Assembly (NCBI GenBank): GCA_022842935.1
Contig: JALHOP010000003.1
Location: 372,001-436,000, forward strand
Length of the DNA: 64,000 nucleotides
Reading direction: 5' to 3'
Origin: Myxococcota bacterium
Lineage (GTDB): Bacteria; Myxococcota; XYA12-FULL-58-9; JALHOP01
The translations under genes and the position numbers were made by a program. Shown one piece after another: positions 41,601-50,156 of this stretch; position 1 is the first letter of the stretch; each line of letters starts with the position of its first letter. The notes under the pieces are model-generated. The model was given only the letters and a program-made list of their open reading frames with translations, ran no database searches and had not been told where the DNA came from.

Positions 41601-44600
41601 ATGTTGCTGCGCTCTGCGCGGGTATTGGCGTCGTTGTCGTTGCTCATCGCGTGTTCTCAACCCAAGCCCAACCCCACACCCACCCCGGAGTCGAAAGTCG
41701 TGATGCCGAGCCCATCGCCCACGCCGAGCGTGCCTGACGACCTCGAAGACAATGGTCTCACGTGGTCCGTGCGTGAGACCGAGAGCAGCGAGCCCGCGCC
41801 CGAGGCAGGCGTGCATGCGCCCACGCAGAACCTCGCCGCCAAAGACGCTGAGCGGGTGCTCGCGCGCCTGCCGAAGCTCGAGGCCGAGGCCGGCAGCGCC
41901 CAGGCCTTTGCGCTGCGCGGGCCATCCACGAAGCCGCCCACCAGCGGTTCCACGACCAGCTTGCCGTTTCCGCAGCCAGAGAAGGCGCCCGTCGCCAAGC
42001 CAAAAGCCCCCGTCGTGCCCCTCAAGGTGAGCCGCTATGCGCCGGTCGGCGATGTGCCGATCGCCGCGCAAGTTGGGGTGACCTTCTCGCAGCCGATGAT
42101 CGAGGTCGCAACCGTCGACCAAGCCAACGCCCGCGTGCCGGTCAAGCTGTCACCGTCGGTCGAAGGTACGTGGCGGTGGATGGGCACCCAGACACTCGTG
42201 TTCGCTCCCGCTGTTCGGTTGCCCATGGCAACCGCCTTCACGGCCGAGATCCCCAAGGGGACGAAGTCGATGAACGGTGGGGTGCTCGCCGAAGCGGTCA
42301 AGTGGAGCTTCGCGACAGCGCCACTCACGCTGCAAGCATCGGTACCACGCGACGACAACGGGGTTGGGCTCGAGCCGCTCGTTTTTCTCGGCTTCGACCA
42401 AAAGATCGACGTGAAGACGCTCCTCGAGCACGTCGAGGTCAAAGCTGGTCGCGCGAGCGTGGCCGTGCGCGAAGCGACCGACCAAGAGATCGCCGCTAAC
42501 GGGCAGGTCCACGCGTATGTTCGCTCCGCCGAGGCCGGCCGCTACCTGGTGCTGCGGCTCGCAAAGCCACTCCCCACGGCGACGAAGGTCACCGTGACCG
42601 TGCCCAAGGGCACACCCTCGGCAGAGGGACCGCTCCTTACCAAGGCGCCACAGAGTTTCACTTTCAGCACCTACGGACCCTTCAAGTTCGAAGAGGGCAC
42701 CTGCTGGAGCGATCCGTGCCGGCCGGATTCGCCCCTGGTCATGCGTTTCAGCAACAGTATCGACTCGAAGTCGTACACGGATTCCATGGTGGTCGTGGAG
42801 CCGAACATCCCCGACCGGCAGCTCGTCGTTTCTGGCAATCAGATCCAGGTAAACGGCAAGAAGAAGTCGCGCACGAAATACACCGTCACCATTGAGGGCG
42901 CCCTGCGGGACGTGCATGGGCAAGAGCTCGAGGGTCGCGCCAAACATACGTTTGCAATAGCGGACGCATGGCCGCGTCTGCAGCTCGCGCGCTCGGGCTT
43001 CGTCACCATGACACCGGAGACACCGCGCATCGACGTCATCTCCGCCGGCCAGCCGACTGTGCATGTCGCACTCTACAAGGTGCAGCCATCGGACTGGGCC
43101 GCCTACAGCGAGTTCGCGAGTCAGCTCTACCACGATAACGGACCGAAGGTTCCGGGGACGCTCATCCGGCAGGGTGACGTGAAGGTCGCCGGGAGTCCCG
43201 ACGACCTGGTCGCGACGCCCATCGACCTTACGGCTGGTCTCGACAAGGGCAGGGGCTCGGTCGTCGTGGTCGTCAGCGGCAAGCGCCAGTATCGCTCGGA
43301 GCTCACACGTGTCGCTGCTTGGGTGCAGGTCACGCCGATGGCACTCGATGCTTTCAGTGACGCGACCGACCTCGTCGCCTGGGTCACTGACTTGAAGACC
43401 GGCGCGCCGATCTCGGGCGCGGCCATCGAGCTCTTGCCGACCAAGGTGACTGCCAAGAGCGATGGCGACGGGGTCGCCAAGCTCGTGATGCCGCCGCCCG
43501 ACGACAGCTACCGCAAGCGCGTCATCGTCGCGCGTCACGGCGACGAGCGTGTGATGCTACCGGAGGGGCAGTGGTATGCGAATCCGCGCGGCACCGGCTA
43601 TCTCACCTGGGTCACCGACGACCGCGGCATGTACAAGCCCGGCGAGACCGCAAGCTTCAAGGGTTTCGTTCGCCGGCTCTCAGGGGCCAAGAACGCAAGC
43701 CTCGAGCCGGCCGGCCTCAAGGAGCTCAAGTATGTGGTGAACGACCCACGCGGCAGCAAAATCGCCGACGGCTCCTTCAAACTCTCGGCGCTCGGCGGCT
43801 TCGATTTCGCGGTCAAGCTCCCCGACAACGCAAACCTCGGGCAGGCGTCGGTTCACTTCACCGACGGGCACGACCACATCGGCTATCACCACTTCGACAT
43901 CCAGGAATTTCGCCGACCCGAGTTCGAGGTGTCCGCTAGTGTGAACGCTGGTGTCCACGTCATGGGTCAGCCTCAGAGCGCAACGGTCAAGGCGGCCTAC
44001 TATGCAGGCGGGCCGCTCACCGGCGCGCCCGTCAGTTGGACGGTCACGTCGTCACGCGCGAGCTTCACCCCGCCGGGCCGTGACAGCTACATCTTCGGTA
44101 CCTGGAAGCCCTGGTGGTATTTTCACCACTACGAAGAGCGCGACCGCCTGGTGTCGACGCAGCTCGCGGGCACGACCGACGCGACTGGCAAACACAGCAT
44201 CGCCATAGAGCCGAAGAGCATCCGTCCTGCCTCCGCCGTCAGCATCGAAGCGCAAGCGACCGTCACCGACGTCAACCGTCAGGCCTGGTCGGCGCGTGCA
44301 ACCATGTTGGTTCACGCTGCGACGACCTACGTGGGTGTGAAGCTCGAGCGGATGTTCGTAGAACCAGGACAGGCGGCGGTCTTCGACATCATCGCCGTCG
44401 ACCTCGACGGTAAGGCCGAGAAGGGTCGTAGCGTGCGCATCGAGGTCGAGCGCAACGCCGCCCGTGTCGAGAACGGCCAGTGGCACGAAGAAGTCGTGCG
44501 CGAGACCGACACCACGATCACTTCCGGCGATGCGCCGGTCGCGTGGACGTTCAAGCCCAAGGAGGGTGGCCGCCATCGCGTGCAGCTAACGGTGAGCGAC

Positions 44601-47552
44601 GCACAGGGGAGAACCAATCGCACCGAGCTGACTCTCTGGGTTTCTGGCGAAAAGCGCCCGCCGGTGAATGAGGTGAAGCACGACGAGGTAACCCTCATCC
44701 CCTCGAAGAAGGTCTACGAGCCCGGGGAGACCGCCGAGGTGCTGGTGCAGTCCCCGTTTGCTCCAGCGGACGGCATCGTGCTCATCGAGCGCAACGGAAT
44801 CCTCTCTACCGAGCGCATCCACATCAAAGAGAGCAGCACCATCGTGAAGCTCCCCATCAAGGAAGCGCACGCCCCCAACGTACACCTGGCGGTCGAGCTC
44901 GTCGGCTCCGCGCAGGCCCCCAACGGAAAGGGCCGTCGTCCAGCCTACGCGAGCGGGGCTTTGGACCTCGCCGTCTCGATGAAGCATCTCGCGCTCACGG
45001 TCGACGTCGTGCCGGCATCGCGTGGCCTCGAGCCAGGGGTCACCACCGAGGTGAGTGCGACCATCAAAGACGCCAACGGACGCCCCATCGAGGGCGCCGA
45101 GGTCACCATCATCGTCGTCGACGAGGCCGTGCTTGCTCTTTCGGGGTTCACATTGCGTGACCCACTCGCGGTGATGACGCCGCATCGCGAACGTGGTGTT
45201 TTGAGCACCTACATCCGCGATAGCGTCGTGCTCGCGCGCGTCGAGTCCGACGATGCGGACGAGATGTCGAAAGAGAAGAGTATGGAGCTCGCGGAGGATA
45301 TGGCGATGCCAGCGGCCGCCTTGGGCATGATGGCGCCGGCGCCGATGAGGCGCATGTCCAAGAGGGAAGCCCCGGGCGAGCCGGAGCCCCAAATCGCCGT
45401 GCGCAAGGACTTCTCGGCCCTCGCCGCCTTCGTGCCCAAGCTCACCACCAACGGTGCCGGCAAGGTGACGGCCTCTGTGAAGCTGCCGGACAACTTGACG
45501 CGCTACCGGGTCATGGCGGTCGCCGCCGGCTCTGTGAGCCAGTTCGGCAAAGGCGAGTCGACCATCACTGCGCGCCTCCCGCTCATGGTTCGCCCATCGC
45601 CGCCGCGCTTCTTGAACTTCGGCGATCGCTTCGAGCTGCCGGCCGTGGTCCACAACCAGACCGAGCAGGCGATGGACGTCGATGTCGTGGCGCGCGCCGT
45701 GAACTTGGAGCTTACGCAGGCTGGCTATCGCGTCCGCGTCGAGCCGGGCCAGCGGGTCGAGGTGCGCTTCCCGGCGAGGACGGTGTCCGCTGGAACCGCG
45801 CGCTTTCAGATCGGCGCCGTGAGCGGCAAGGCAGCGGACGCCGCTGACGTCTCCATCAAGGTCTGGACCCCCGCGACCACCGAATCGTTCGCGACTTATG
45901 GCGTCCTCGACGGTAACGGTGTCATCGCGCAACCCATCGCCGCGCCAGCCGATGTCTTTCCGCAGGCCGGCGGCTTGAAGGTGAGCACCGCGTCGACGGC
46001 GCTCCAGTCGCTCACCGACGCCGTCATTTATCTGTCGACCTATCCATACGCGTGCACCGAGCAGTTGTCGTCGCGCGTCTTGGGTCTGACCGCGATGAAA
46101 GACGTGCTCGCGGCCTTCGATGCCGAGGGCGTGCCAACGCCGAAGGAGCTCGCCGCGAGCATCGACGCCGACCTCGCGACGCTCGCGACGCGCCAATCTG
46201 GAAGCGGCGGCTTCGGTTTCTGGGGCCACGACCGGGTCTCGCCGTACGCGTCCGTGCACGCGACCCATGCGTTGTTGCGTGCCAAGGAAGCCGGGTTTTC
46301 CGTCAACAAGGATGTTCTGGCCCGAGCGCTCAAGTATCTGCAGGCCATCGAAAAGGACCTGAACGACTATCCGGATGGCGCGCGGCAGGTTGTCGTCGCG
46401 TACGCTTTAGCGGTGCGAGCGCGAGCCGGCGATGCCGACACCAAACGCGCAAGCGATCTCGTCGCCAAGGCTGGTCTCAAGAAGGTCGCGGTCGAGGCCG
46501 CGGGCAACCTCTTGGTCGTCGCCAAACGTGGCAGTGACAACCGGCTCGCCAAAGAGCTCCTCGGCGAGCTCGAGCGACGCGTCACCGAGACCGCGGCGAG
46601 CGCTCACTTCGTCACCCACTACGACGATGGCGCTCACTTGATTTTGGCCTCCGACCGTCGCTCCGACGCGGTGGTCTTGGGCGGCCTGCTCGAGGCCGAG
46701 CCAGCAAGTGACCTCGTCCCCAAGGTGGTGCGCGGTCTCCTCGACGCGCGCAAGAAGGGTCGCTGGTACAACACACAAGAGAACGTCTTCGTGTTGCTTG
46801 CGCTCGGCGACTACTTCCAGGCTTTCGAGAAGCAGACACCCGAGTTCGTCGCGCGGATGTGGCTCGGCGACGACTACGCTGGTGAGGTGCCGTTCCACGG
46901 CCGCGACACCGTGACGCGCGAGCTCGAGGTACCGATGGAAAGGCTCGTAACCGCCGGCAAAGCGCTCACGCTGCAGAAGCAGGGCGTTGGTCGTCTTTAC
47001 TACCGCATCGGGCTCGACTACGCGCCGGCGTCGTTGGAGCTTGCGGCTCGTGACGCGGGCTTCCAGGTGCAGCGCACCTACGAGGCCGTCGATGGGGCCG
47101 ATACGGTCAGACGCGATGCCGACGGCACTTGGCGCGTCAAGGCGGGCGCGCGCGTCCGCGTGAAGCTCGAGATGGTGGCGCCCTCCGTCCGCTATCACGT
47201 CGCACTCGTCGACCCGATGCCGGCGGGATTCGAGGCGTTGAACGGCGCGCTGGCGGTGAGCGAGCGCGTGCCCGACGAGGACGAGGGCTACGACGAGGAA
47301 GACCGTCCGGTGCGGCGAGGACGCGGTTATCGTCACTTCTGGTGGCGTTCGCAGTGGTACGAACACCAGAACCTGCGCGACGAGCGGGTCGAGGCCTTCG
47401 GCACCGAGGTCTGGGCTGGCGTGCACACGTACAGCTACGTCGCCCGCGCAACAACGCCGGGAACCTACGTGGTGCCGCCGACCAAGGCCGAGGAGATGTA
47501 CGCGCCCGAGACCTTTGGTCGGTCGGCGAGCACGAAGGTGATCGTCGAGTGA
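41601..47552 (+). CDS. Alpha-2-macroglobulin family lipoprotein with CTEQ thioester
   Basis: 1983 residues. Lipoprotein signal MLLRSARVLASLSLLIAC (Cys18) followed by a Pro/Thr-rich linker. Successive macroglobulin beta domains follow, with Ig-like blocks starting TFSQPMIEVATVD, SFKGFVRRLSG and TASFKG. A low-complexity bait-like segment lies near residues 1215-1260 (Met/Glu/Asp-rich). The thioester domain has the motif YPYACTEQLSSRVLGL (Cys about 1485, Gln 1488), and a receptor-binding-like C-terminal domain ends the chain. The family traps invading proteases through the reactive thioester at the cell surface. Unlike the classic pair, no pbpC (penicillin-binding protein 1C) is adjacent. Start ATG 41601 has AAGGG about nine bases upstream. 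Confidence 0.93.
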   Translation: MLLRSARVLASLSLLIACSQPKPNPTPTPESKVVMPSPSPTPSVPDDLEDNGLTWSVRETESSEPAPEAGVHAPTQNLAAKDAERVLARLPKLEAEAGSAQAFALRGPSTKPPTSGSTTSLPFPQPEKAPVAKPKAPVVPLKVSRYAPVGDVPIAAQVGVTFSQPMIEVATVDQANARVPVKLSPSVEGTWRWMGTQTLVFAPAVRLPMATAFTAEIPKGTKSMNGGVLAEAVKWSFATAPLTLQASVPRDDNGVGLEPLVFLGFDQKIDVKTLLEHVEVKAGRASVAVREATDQEIAANGQVHAYVRSAEAGRYLVLRLAKPLPTATKVTVTVPKGTPSAEGPLLTKAPQSFTFSTYGPFKFEEGTCWSDPCRPDSPLVMRFSNSIDSKSYTDSMVVVEPNIPDRQLVVSGNQIQVNGKKKSRTKYTVTIEGALRDVHGQELEGRAKHTFAIADAWPRLQLARSGFVTMTPETPRIDVISAGQPTVHVALYKVQPSDWAAYSEFASQLYHDNGPKVPGTLIRQGDVKVAGSPDDLVATPIDLTAGLDKGRGSVVVVVSGKRQYRSELTRVAAWVQVTPMALDAFSDATDLVAWVTDLKTGAPISGAAIELLPTKVTAKSDGDGVAKLVMPPPDDSYRKRVIVARHGDERVMLPEGQWYANPRGTGYLTWVTDDRGMYKPGETASFKGFVRRLSGAKNASLEPAGLKELKYVVNDPRGSKIADGSFKLSALGGFDFAVKLPDNANLGQASVHFTDGHDHIGYHHFDIQEFRRPEFEVSASVNAGVHVMGQPQSATVKAAYYAGGPLTGAPVSWTVTSSRASFTPPGRDSYIFGTWKPWWYFHHYEERDRLVSTQLAGTTDATGKHSIAIEPKSIRPASAVSIEAQATVTDVNRQAWSARATMLVHAATTYVGVKLERMFVEPGQAAVFDIIAVDLDGKAEKGRSVRIEVERNAARVENGQWHEEVVRETDTTITSGDAPVAWTFKPKEGGRHRVQLTVSDAQGRTNRTELTLWVSGEKRPPVNEVKHDEVTLIPSKKVYEPGETAEVLVQSPFAPADGIVLIERNGILSTERIHIKESSTIVKLPIKEAHAPNVHLAVELVGSAQAPNGKGRRPAYASGALDLAVSMKHLALTVDVVPASRGLEPGVTTEVSATIKDANGRPIEGAEVTIIVVDEAVLALSGFTLRDPLAVMTPHRERGVLSTYIRDSVVLARVESDDADEMSKEKSMELAEDMAMPAAALGMMAPAPMRRMSKREAPGEPEPQIAVRKDFSALAAFVPKLTTNGAGKVTASVKLPDNLTRYRVMAVAAGSVSQFGKGESTITARLPLMVRPSPPRFLNFGDRFELPAVVHNQTEQAMDVDVVARAVNLELTQAGYRVRVEPGQRVEVRFPARTVSAGTARFQIGAVSGKAADAADVSIKVWTPATTESFATYGVLDGNGVIAQPIAAPADVFPQAGGLKVSTASTALQSLTDAVIYLSTYPYACTEQLSSRVLGLTAMKDVLAAFDAEGVPTPKELAASIDADLATLATRQSGSGGFGFWGHDRVSPYASVHATHALLRAKEAGFSVNKDVLARALKYLQAIEKDLNDYPDGARQVVVAYALAVRARAGDADTKRASDLVAKAGLKKVAVEAAGNLLVVAKRGSDNRLAKELLGELERRVTETAASAHFVTHYDDGAHLILASDRRSDAVVLGGLLEAEPASDLVPKVVRGLLDARKKGRWYNTQENVFVLLALGDYFQAFEKQTPEFVARMWLGDDYAGEVPFHGRDTVTRELEVPMERLVTAGKALTLQKQGVGRLYYRIGLDYAPASLELAARDAGFQVQRTYEAVDGADTVRRDADGTWRVKAGARVRVKLEMVAPSVRYHVALVDPMPAGFEALNGALAVSERVPDEDEGYDEEDRPVRRGRGYRHFWWRSQWYEHQNLRDERVEAFGTEVWAGVHTYSYVARATTPGTYVVPPTKAEEMYAPETFGRSASTKVIVE
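46402..46413. repeat. One-mismatch copy of the CCGCTWWAGCGG motif
   Basis: ACGCTTTAGCGG inside the alpha-2-macroglobulin gene. It places a TTA leucine codon at 46407-46409, a codon rarely used in this GC-rich sequence. Confidence 0.35.
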
Positions 47553-47570
47553 CGAAGGCAACAAGGCTTG

Positions 47571-47602
47571 GGTGAGCTCCCGCCGAGAGCGGGGGCCTCG
47601 CC
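47571..47602. terminator. Bidirectional hairpin between convergent genes
   Basis: GGTGAGCTCCCGC pairs with GCGGGGGCCTCGCC around the loop CGAGA, with one bulged C and two G-T pairs. It lies between the alpha-2-macroglobulin stop and the stop of the 47607 gene. The + strand tail GTTGTT is only weakly T-rich. Confidence 0.5.
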
Positions 47603-47606
47603 GTTG

Positions 47607-48116
47607 TTACCCGTCGAGCTCGGACGCGAGAACCGCGACACGAGCATCGCGTAGCACGAAGTCGCAATGGTTTTGATCGTTCATCTCTTGGTACGGGAGG
47701 CCGACGCAGGCACAGAACGCGTGGGCGAGGCTCGCGGCTGCGACTGGACGTAGGCGCGCCGCAGGAACCTCGAAGTAGTCTCCAAGGCGCTCGACGTCGG
47801 CTGCGTCGACCTCATCGCCGGTACTTTCAAAGACGCTCTCGGCACCGTCCCTGGCAAAGCGGACGGACCAACCTCGTTGCCCTTCGTCGACCCAGAAGAA
47901 GCAGACCTTGGAGAACGCCCGGCGCATCTCTGCCCAGCGGTCGTCATAGACGAATTGTCCGTCGTGAAACCCGCTCCGCGCCGGCGCGCTGACGACGACC
48001 CACGTGCCTGATTCGGTGTCGTCGACCACCGCGTGGATGGATCGCTCGATGAGTCGGGCCTTCGCCGCCTGCGGCGTGAGCCCGTGCACGGCAAAATAGC
48101 GGGTGTACTCGGACAT
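47607..48116 (-). CDS. Unrecognised 169-residue protein
   Basis: No family recognised. It looks like a compact alpha/beta domain with strands WVVVSAPARSGF, CFFWVDEGQRGWSVRFARDG and a helix near the C-terminus containing two cysteines (LAHAFCACVGLPYQEM). It is acidic overall; size and style resemble small immunity-type proteins but no signature was found. It follows the 268-residue gene after 16 bases and is probably cotranscribed. A start-proximal AGG lies 16 bases upstream of ATG 48116, farther than usual. Confidence 0.6.
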   Translation of the reverse strand: MSEYTRYFAVHGLTPQAAKARLIERSIHAVVDDTESGTWVVVSAPARSGFHDGQFVYDDRWAEMRRAFSKVCFFWVDEGQRGWSVRFARDGAESVFESTGDEVDAADVERLGDYFEVPAARLRPVAAASLAHAFCACVGLPYQEMNDQNHCDFVLRDARVAVLASELDG

Positions 48117-48132
48117 CGTCCGGAAGTCCGAC

Positions 48133-48939
48133 CTAGAAGGGGCGGTAGTCCATCACCCACCGCTGCCAGAGAGTGACGTAGTCACCGTTGTCGAGACCGC
48201 TCGCACGGACACCCTCGTAGAGAGCGCGGGTGCGCTCGGCCATGGCATCGGCGAGCGGGCCCTCGGTGATGCCGAGGCGACCGCGAACGCTCTCGGGTAC
48301 GGGCTTGCCGCGCGCCTCTAGGCGTTTCACCAACGCGTCACGATCGGCGGTCATGATGCGGCCGACCGCGGCCTCCTGGACGCTACCCGCGAAGGCCGCG
48401 GCCGCCATGCTGCCGTAGCCCAACCCGGTGTCGATCTCTTGGTTGAGCTGCCGCAGAGTCTGCTCGCCGAGGGCCGCTTGGACTCCCGGTGCCACGAGCA
48501 GCTCGCGTAGATCGAGATAGGCGCGGACGCCGGCGCGCAAGGTTGCGAGTGGCGCCGGCTCATACGCAATGCGGCCGTCGATTAGGGTCGGGAGCTGCGC
48601 GCCCAGGTCGTTGGCTGCAACCTGGTGTTCGTATTGCTTGAAACGCAGCTGGGCGCGTCGCAGGTGCAGCTCGTGGTCGGGATTCAGAGCGCCGCTCGCG
48701 CTGCGGCGCAAGGGCTCCAAGAGATCGGCGGCTTGGCCGAAAGCGGAGCGCCCCTCAAGAATGGTCGCGAGGTTCCAGCGGGCTCTGAAGGCGGTATCGA
48801 CCGTATCGGTGACCGGGCCCGTGCTCGCTTCAATCACCTCCTGGTAACCGCGCTCGGCGGTCTCGAGATCGCCGCGATTTTGGGCGTCGCGAGCCGCTTC
48901 AAAGGTGCCTTGAACGTTCCGGTTCTTCACGGAGGTCAT
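48133..48939 (-). CDS. TPR-like helical protein, 268 residues
   Basis: No firm family. The N-terminal 110 residues look like tetratricopeptide helices (FEAARDAQNRGDLETAERGYQEVIEAS, RARWNLATILEGRSAFGQAADLLEPL); the rest is helical with LREL, LRQLNQEIDTGLGYGS and VKRLEARGKPVPESV. There is no signal peptide. It ends 16 bases before the 169-residue gene on the same strand. ATG 48939 or the GTG four codons later could start it; no clear ribosome site. It is divergent from bolA. Confidence 0.62.
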   Translation of the reverse strand: MTSVKNRNVQGTFEAARDAQNRGDLETAERGYQEVIEASTGPVTDTVDTAFRARWNLATILEGRSAFGQAADLLEPLRRSASGALNPDHELHLRRAQLRFKQYEHQVAANDLGAQLPTLIDGRIAYEPAPLATLRAGVRAYLDLRELLVAPGVQAALGEQTLRQLNQEIDTGLGYGSMAAAAFAGSVQEAAVGRIMTADRDALVKRLEARGKPVPESVRGRLGITEGPLADAMAERTRALYEGVRASGLDNGDYVTLWQRWVMDYRPF

Positions 48940-49042
48940 ACGAGCGTTATCGCAGATTGGGTGGATTTTGGGTACCCCAGGCGGCCTGACACCCCTGCGT
49001 GGGCTTGCCTCTTCCGCTCTCCGTGCCTACGATGCGCGCCGC

Positions 49043-49279
49043 ATGATTGAGCCGACCGAGATCGAACGCCGCATCCGCGCAGTGCTCCCCGACGCCACCA
49101 TCCGGGTCGAGGATCTCACGGGCGGCAAAGATCACTACCAGGTCCACGTCGTCAGCAAGGCCTTCGAAGGGCTGATGCCGTTGAAGCGTCACCGCTTGGT
49201 GTACGAGCCATTCAAGGACGTGATTGGCGGCCCACTGCATGCGCTCACGCTCACCACCAAAACCCCCGAAGAGACGTAA
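49043..49279 (+). CDS. bolA: BolA family protein
   Basis: 78 residues. The BolA class II KH-like fold appears as IERRIRAVLPDATIRVEDLTGG followed by HYQVHVVSKAFEGLMPLKRHRLVYEPFKD. Next gene is the CGFS monothiol glutaredoxin. BolA and Grx4-type proteins form iron-sulfur-bridged complexes involved in cluster trafficking and iron sensing. Start ATG 49043 is used because the family begins with a short leader before IERRI; the ribosome site is weak. Confidence 0.9.
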   Translation: MIEPTEIERRIRAVLPDATIRVEDLTGGKDHYQVHVVSKAFEGLMPLKRHRLVYEPFKDVIGGPLHALTLTTKTPEET

Positions 49280-49291
49280 GAGGAGTATCTC

Positions 49292-49618
49292 ATGGCACGC
49301 GACATCAACGCCGAGATCGACAAGCAAGTGAAGGACAACAAGGTCCTGCTCTACATGAAGGGCACGCCGACCTTCCCCATGTGTGGCTTCTCCGCTGCGG
49401 CGGTGGCGGTGCTCGAAGACATCGGCGCCGAGTTCAAGGCGGTCAACATCCTCGAGGACCAGGACGTCCGCGAGGGCATCAAAAAATACTCCGACTGGCC
49501 GACCATCCCGCAGCTCTACGTTGGGGGCGAGTTCATCGGTGGCGCCGACATCATGCGCGACTTGCACGCCAAGGGCGAGCTCGCTGGTCTCATCGCCAAG
49601 GCGACCGGTAAGGGGTAA
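49292..49618 (+). CDS. grxD: Monothiol glutaredoxin, Grx4 family
   Basis: 108 residues. The glutaredoxin fold has the monothiol CGFS site (FPMCGFSAAAV, about residues 30-35), the KGTP motif, the cis-Pro region WPTIPQLYVGGEFIGGADIM, and a basic C-terminus. It binds a 2Fe-2S cluster with glutathione and passes it to partners, or acts with BolA. It lies 12 bases after bolA, with AGGAG before ATG 49292. Confidence 0.95.
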   Translation: MARDINAEIDKQVKDNKVLLYMKGTPTFPMCGFSAAAVAVLEDIGAEFKAVNILEDQDVREGIKKYSDWPTIPQLYVGGEFIGGADIMRDLHAKGELAGLIAKATGKG

Positions 49619-49620
49619 GC

Positions 49621-50136
49621 GTGCGCCGACTCCTGTTCGCGGCTGTTCTTCTTCTCTGTGTTCCGCGCTCCGCTTTCGCGTTGGCGGACGCTGACAATCT
49701 GAACGGGCACTTCGGCCTTGGCTTCCAGATTGGCGCCCCCTTCGCGCTCACGGGCAAATATTGGTTCGCGCGAGAACAGGCGTTGCAGGGGTTCATCGGC
49801 ACCTTTGGTAATGGCTGGAACGCGGTCGGGGTCGACTGGGTCTACGAATTCGCGCACGTTCGGCCGGGCGCGCCGATTCATTTTGGCTTCCACGTCGGCG
49901 TTGGCGGTGTGCTGGGCTTCGGCGATGGCAATTGCTTCGACGCGTTTGGCGACAGCCGCTGCACCGGTCGCGACAACGACGAGCTCGCAGTTGGTGTTCG
50001 CATGCCCGTCGCCGCCAACATGTATTTCAACAAAGTGCCCATCGAGGTCTTTCTCGAGCTCTCGCCGGTGTTCGTGGTGGCCCCGGACTTCGACGGTGAT
50101 TTGCTCGCGGGGCTTGGCGGGCGCTTCTACTTTTGA
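49621..50136 (+). CDS. Small outer-membrane beta-barrel protein
   Basis: 171 residues. N-terminal signal peptide (MRRLLFAAVLLLCVPRSAFA) and then alternating strands: FGLGFQIGAPFALTGKYW, FIGTFGNGWNAVGVDWVYEF, IHFGFHVGVGGVLGFGDGN, and a terminal FYF typical of barrels folded by BAM. It resembles the BAPKO_0422/DUF3996 group, with low certainty. Start GTG 49621 follows grxD within three bases; the AAGGGG upstream is inside grxD. It may be cotranscribed with bolA-grxD, though a function in iron-sulfur biology is not implied. Confidence 0.75.
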   Translation: MRRLLFAAVLLLCVPRSAFALADADNLNGHFGLGFQIGAPFALTGKYWFAREQALQGFIGTFGNGWNAVGVDWVYEFAHVRPGAPIHFGFHVGVGGVLGFGDGNCFDAFGDSRCTGRDNDELAVGVRMPVAANMYFNKVPIEVFLELSPVFVVAPDFDGDLLAGLGGRFYF

Positions 50137-50156
50137 TGGCGTAGATTGGCGGTACG

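Noticed and set aside
42150-43538. 462-residue minus-strand frame inside the alpha-2-macroglobulin gene
   Set aside because: Mirror of the GC-rich coding strand; no domain, no ribosome site and the plus-strand protein is clearly real.
44586-46268. 560-residue minus-strand frame inside the alpha-2-macroglobulin gene
   Set aside because: Same reason; His/Arg/Glu-rich shadow of the real gene.
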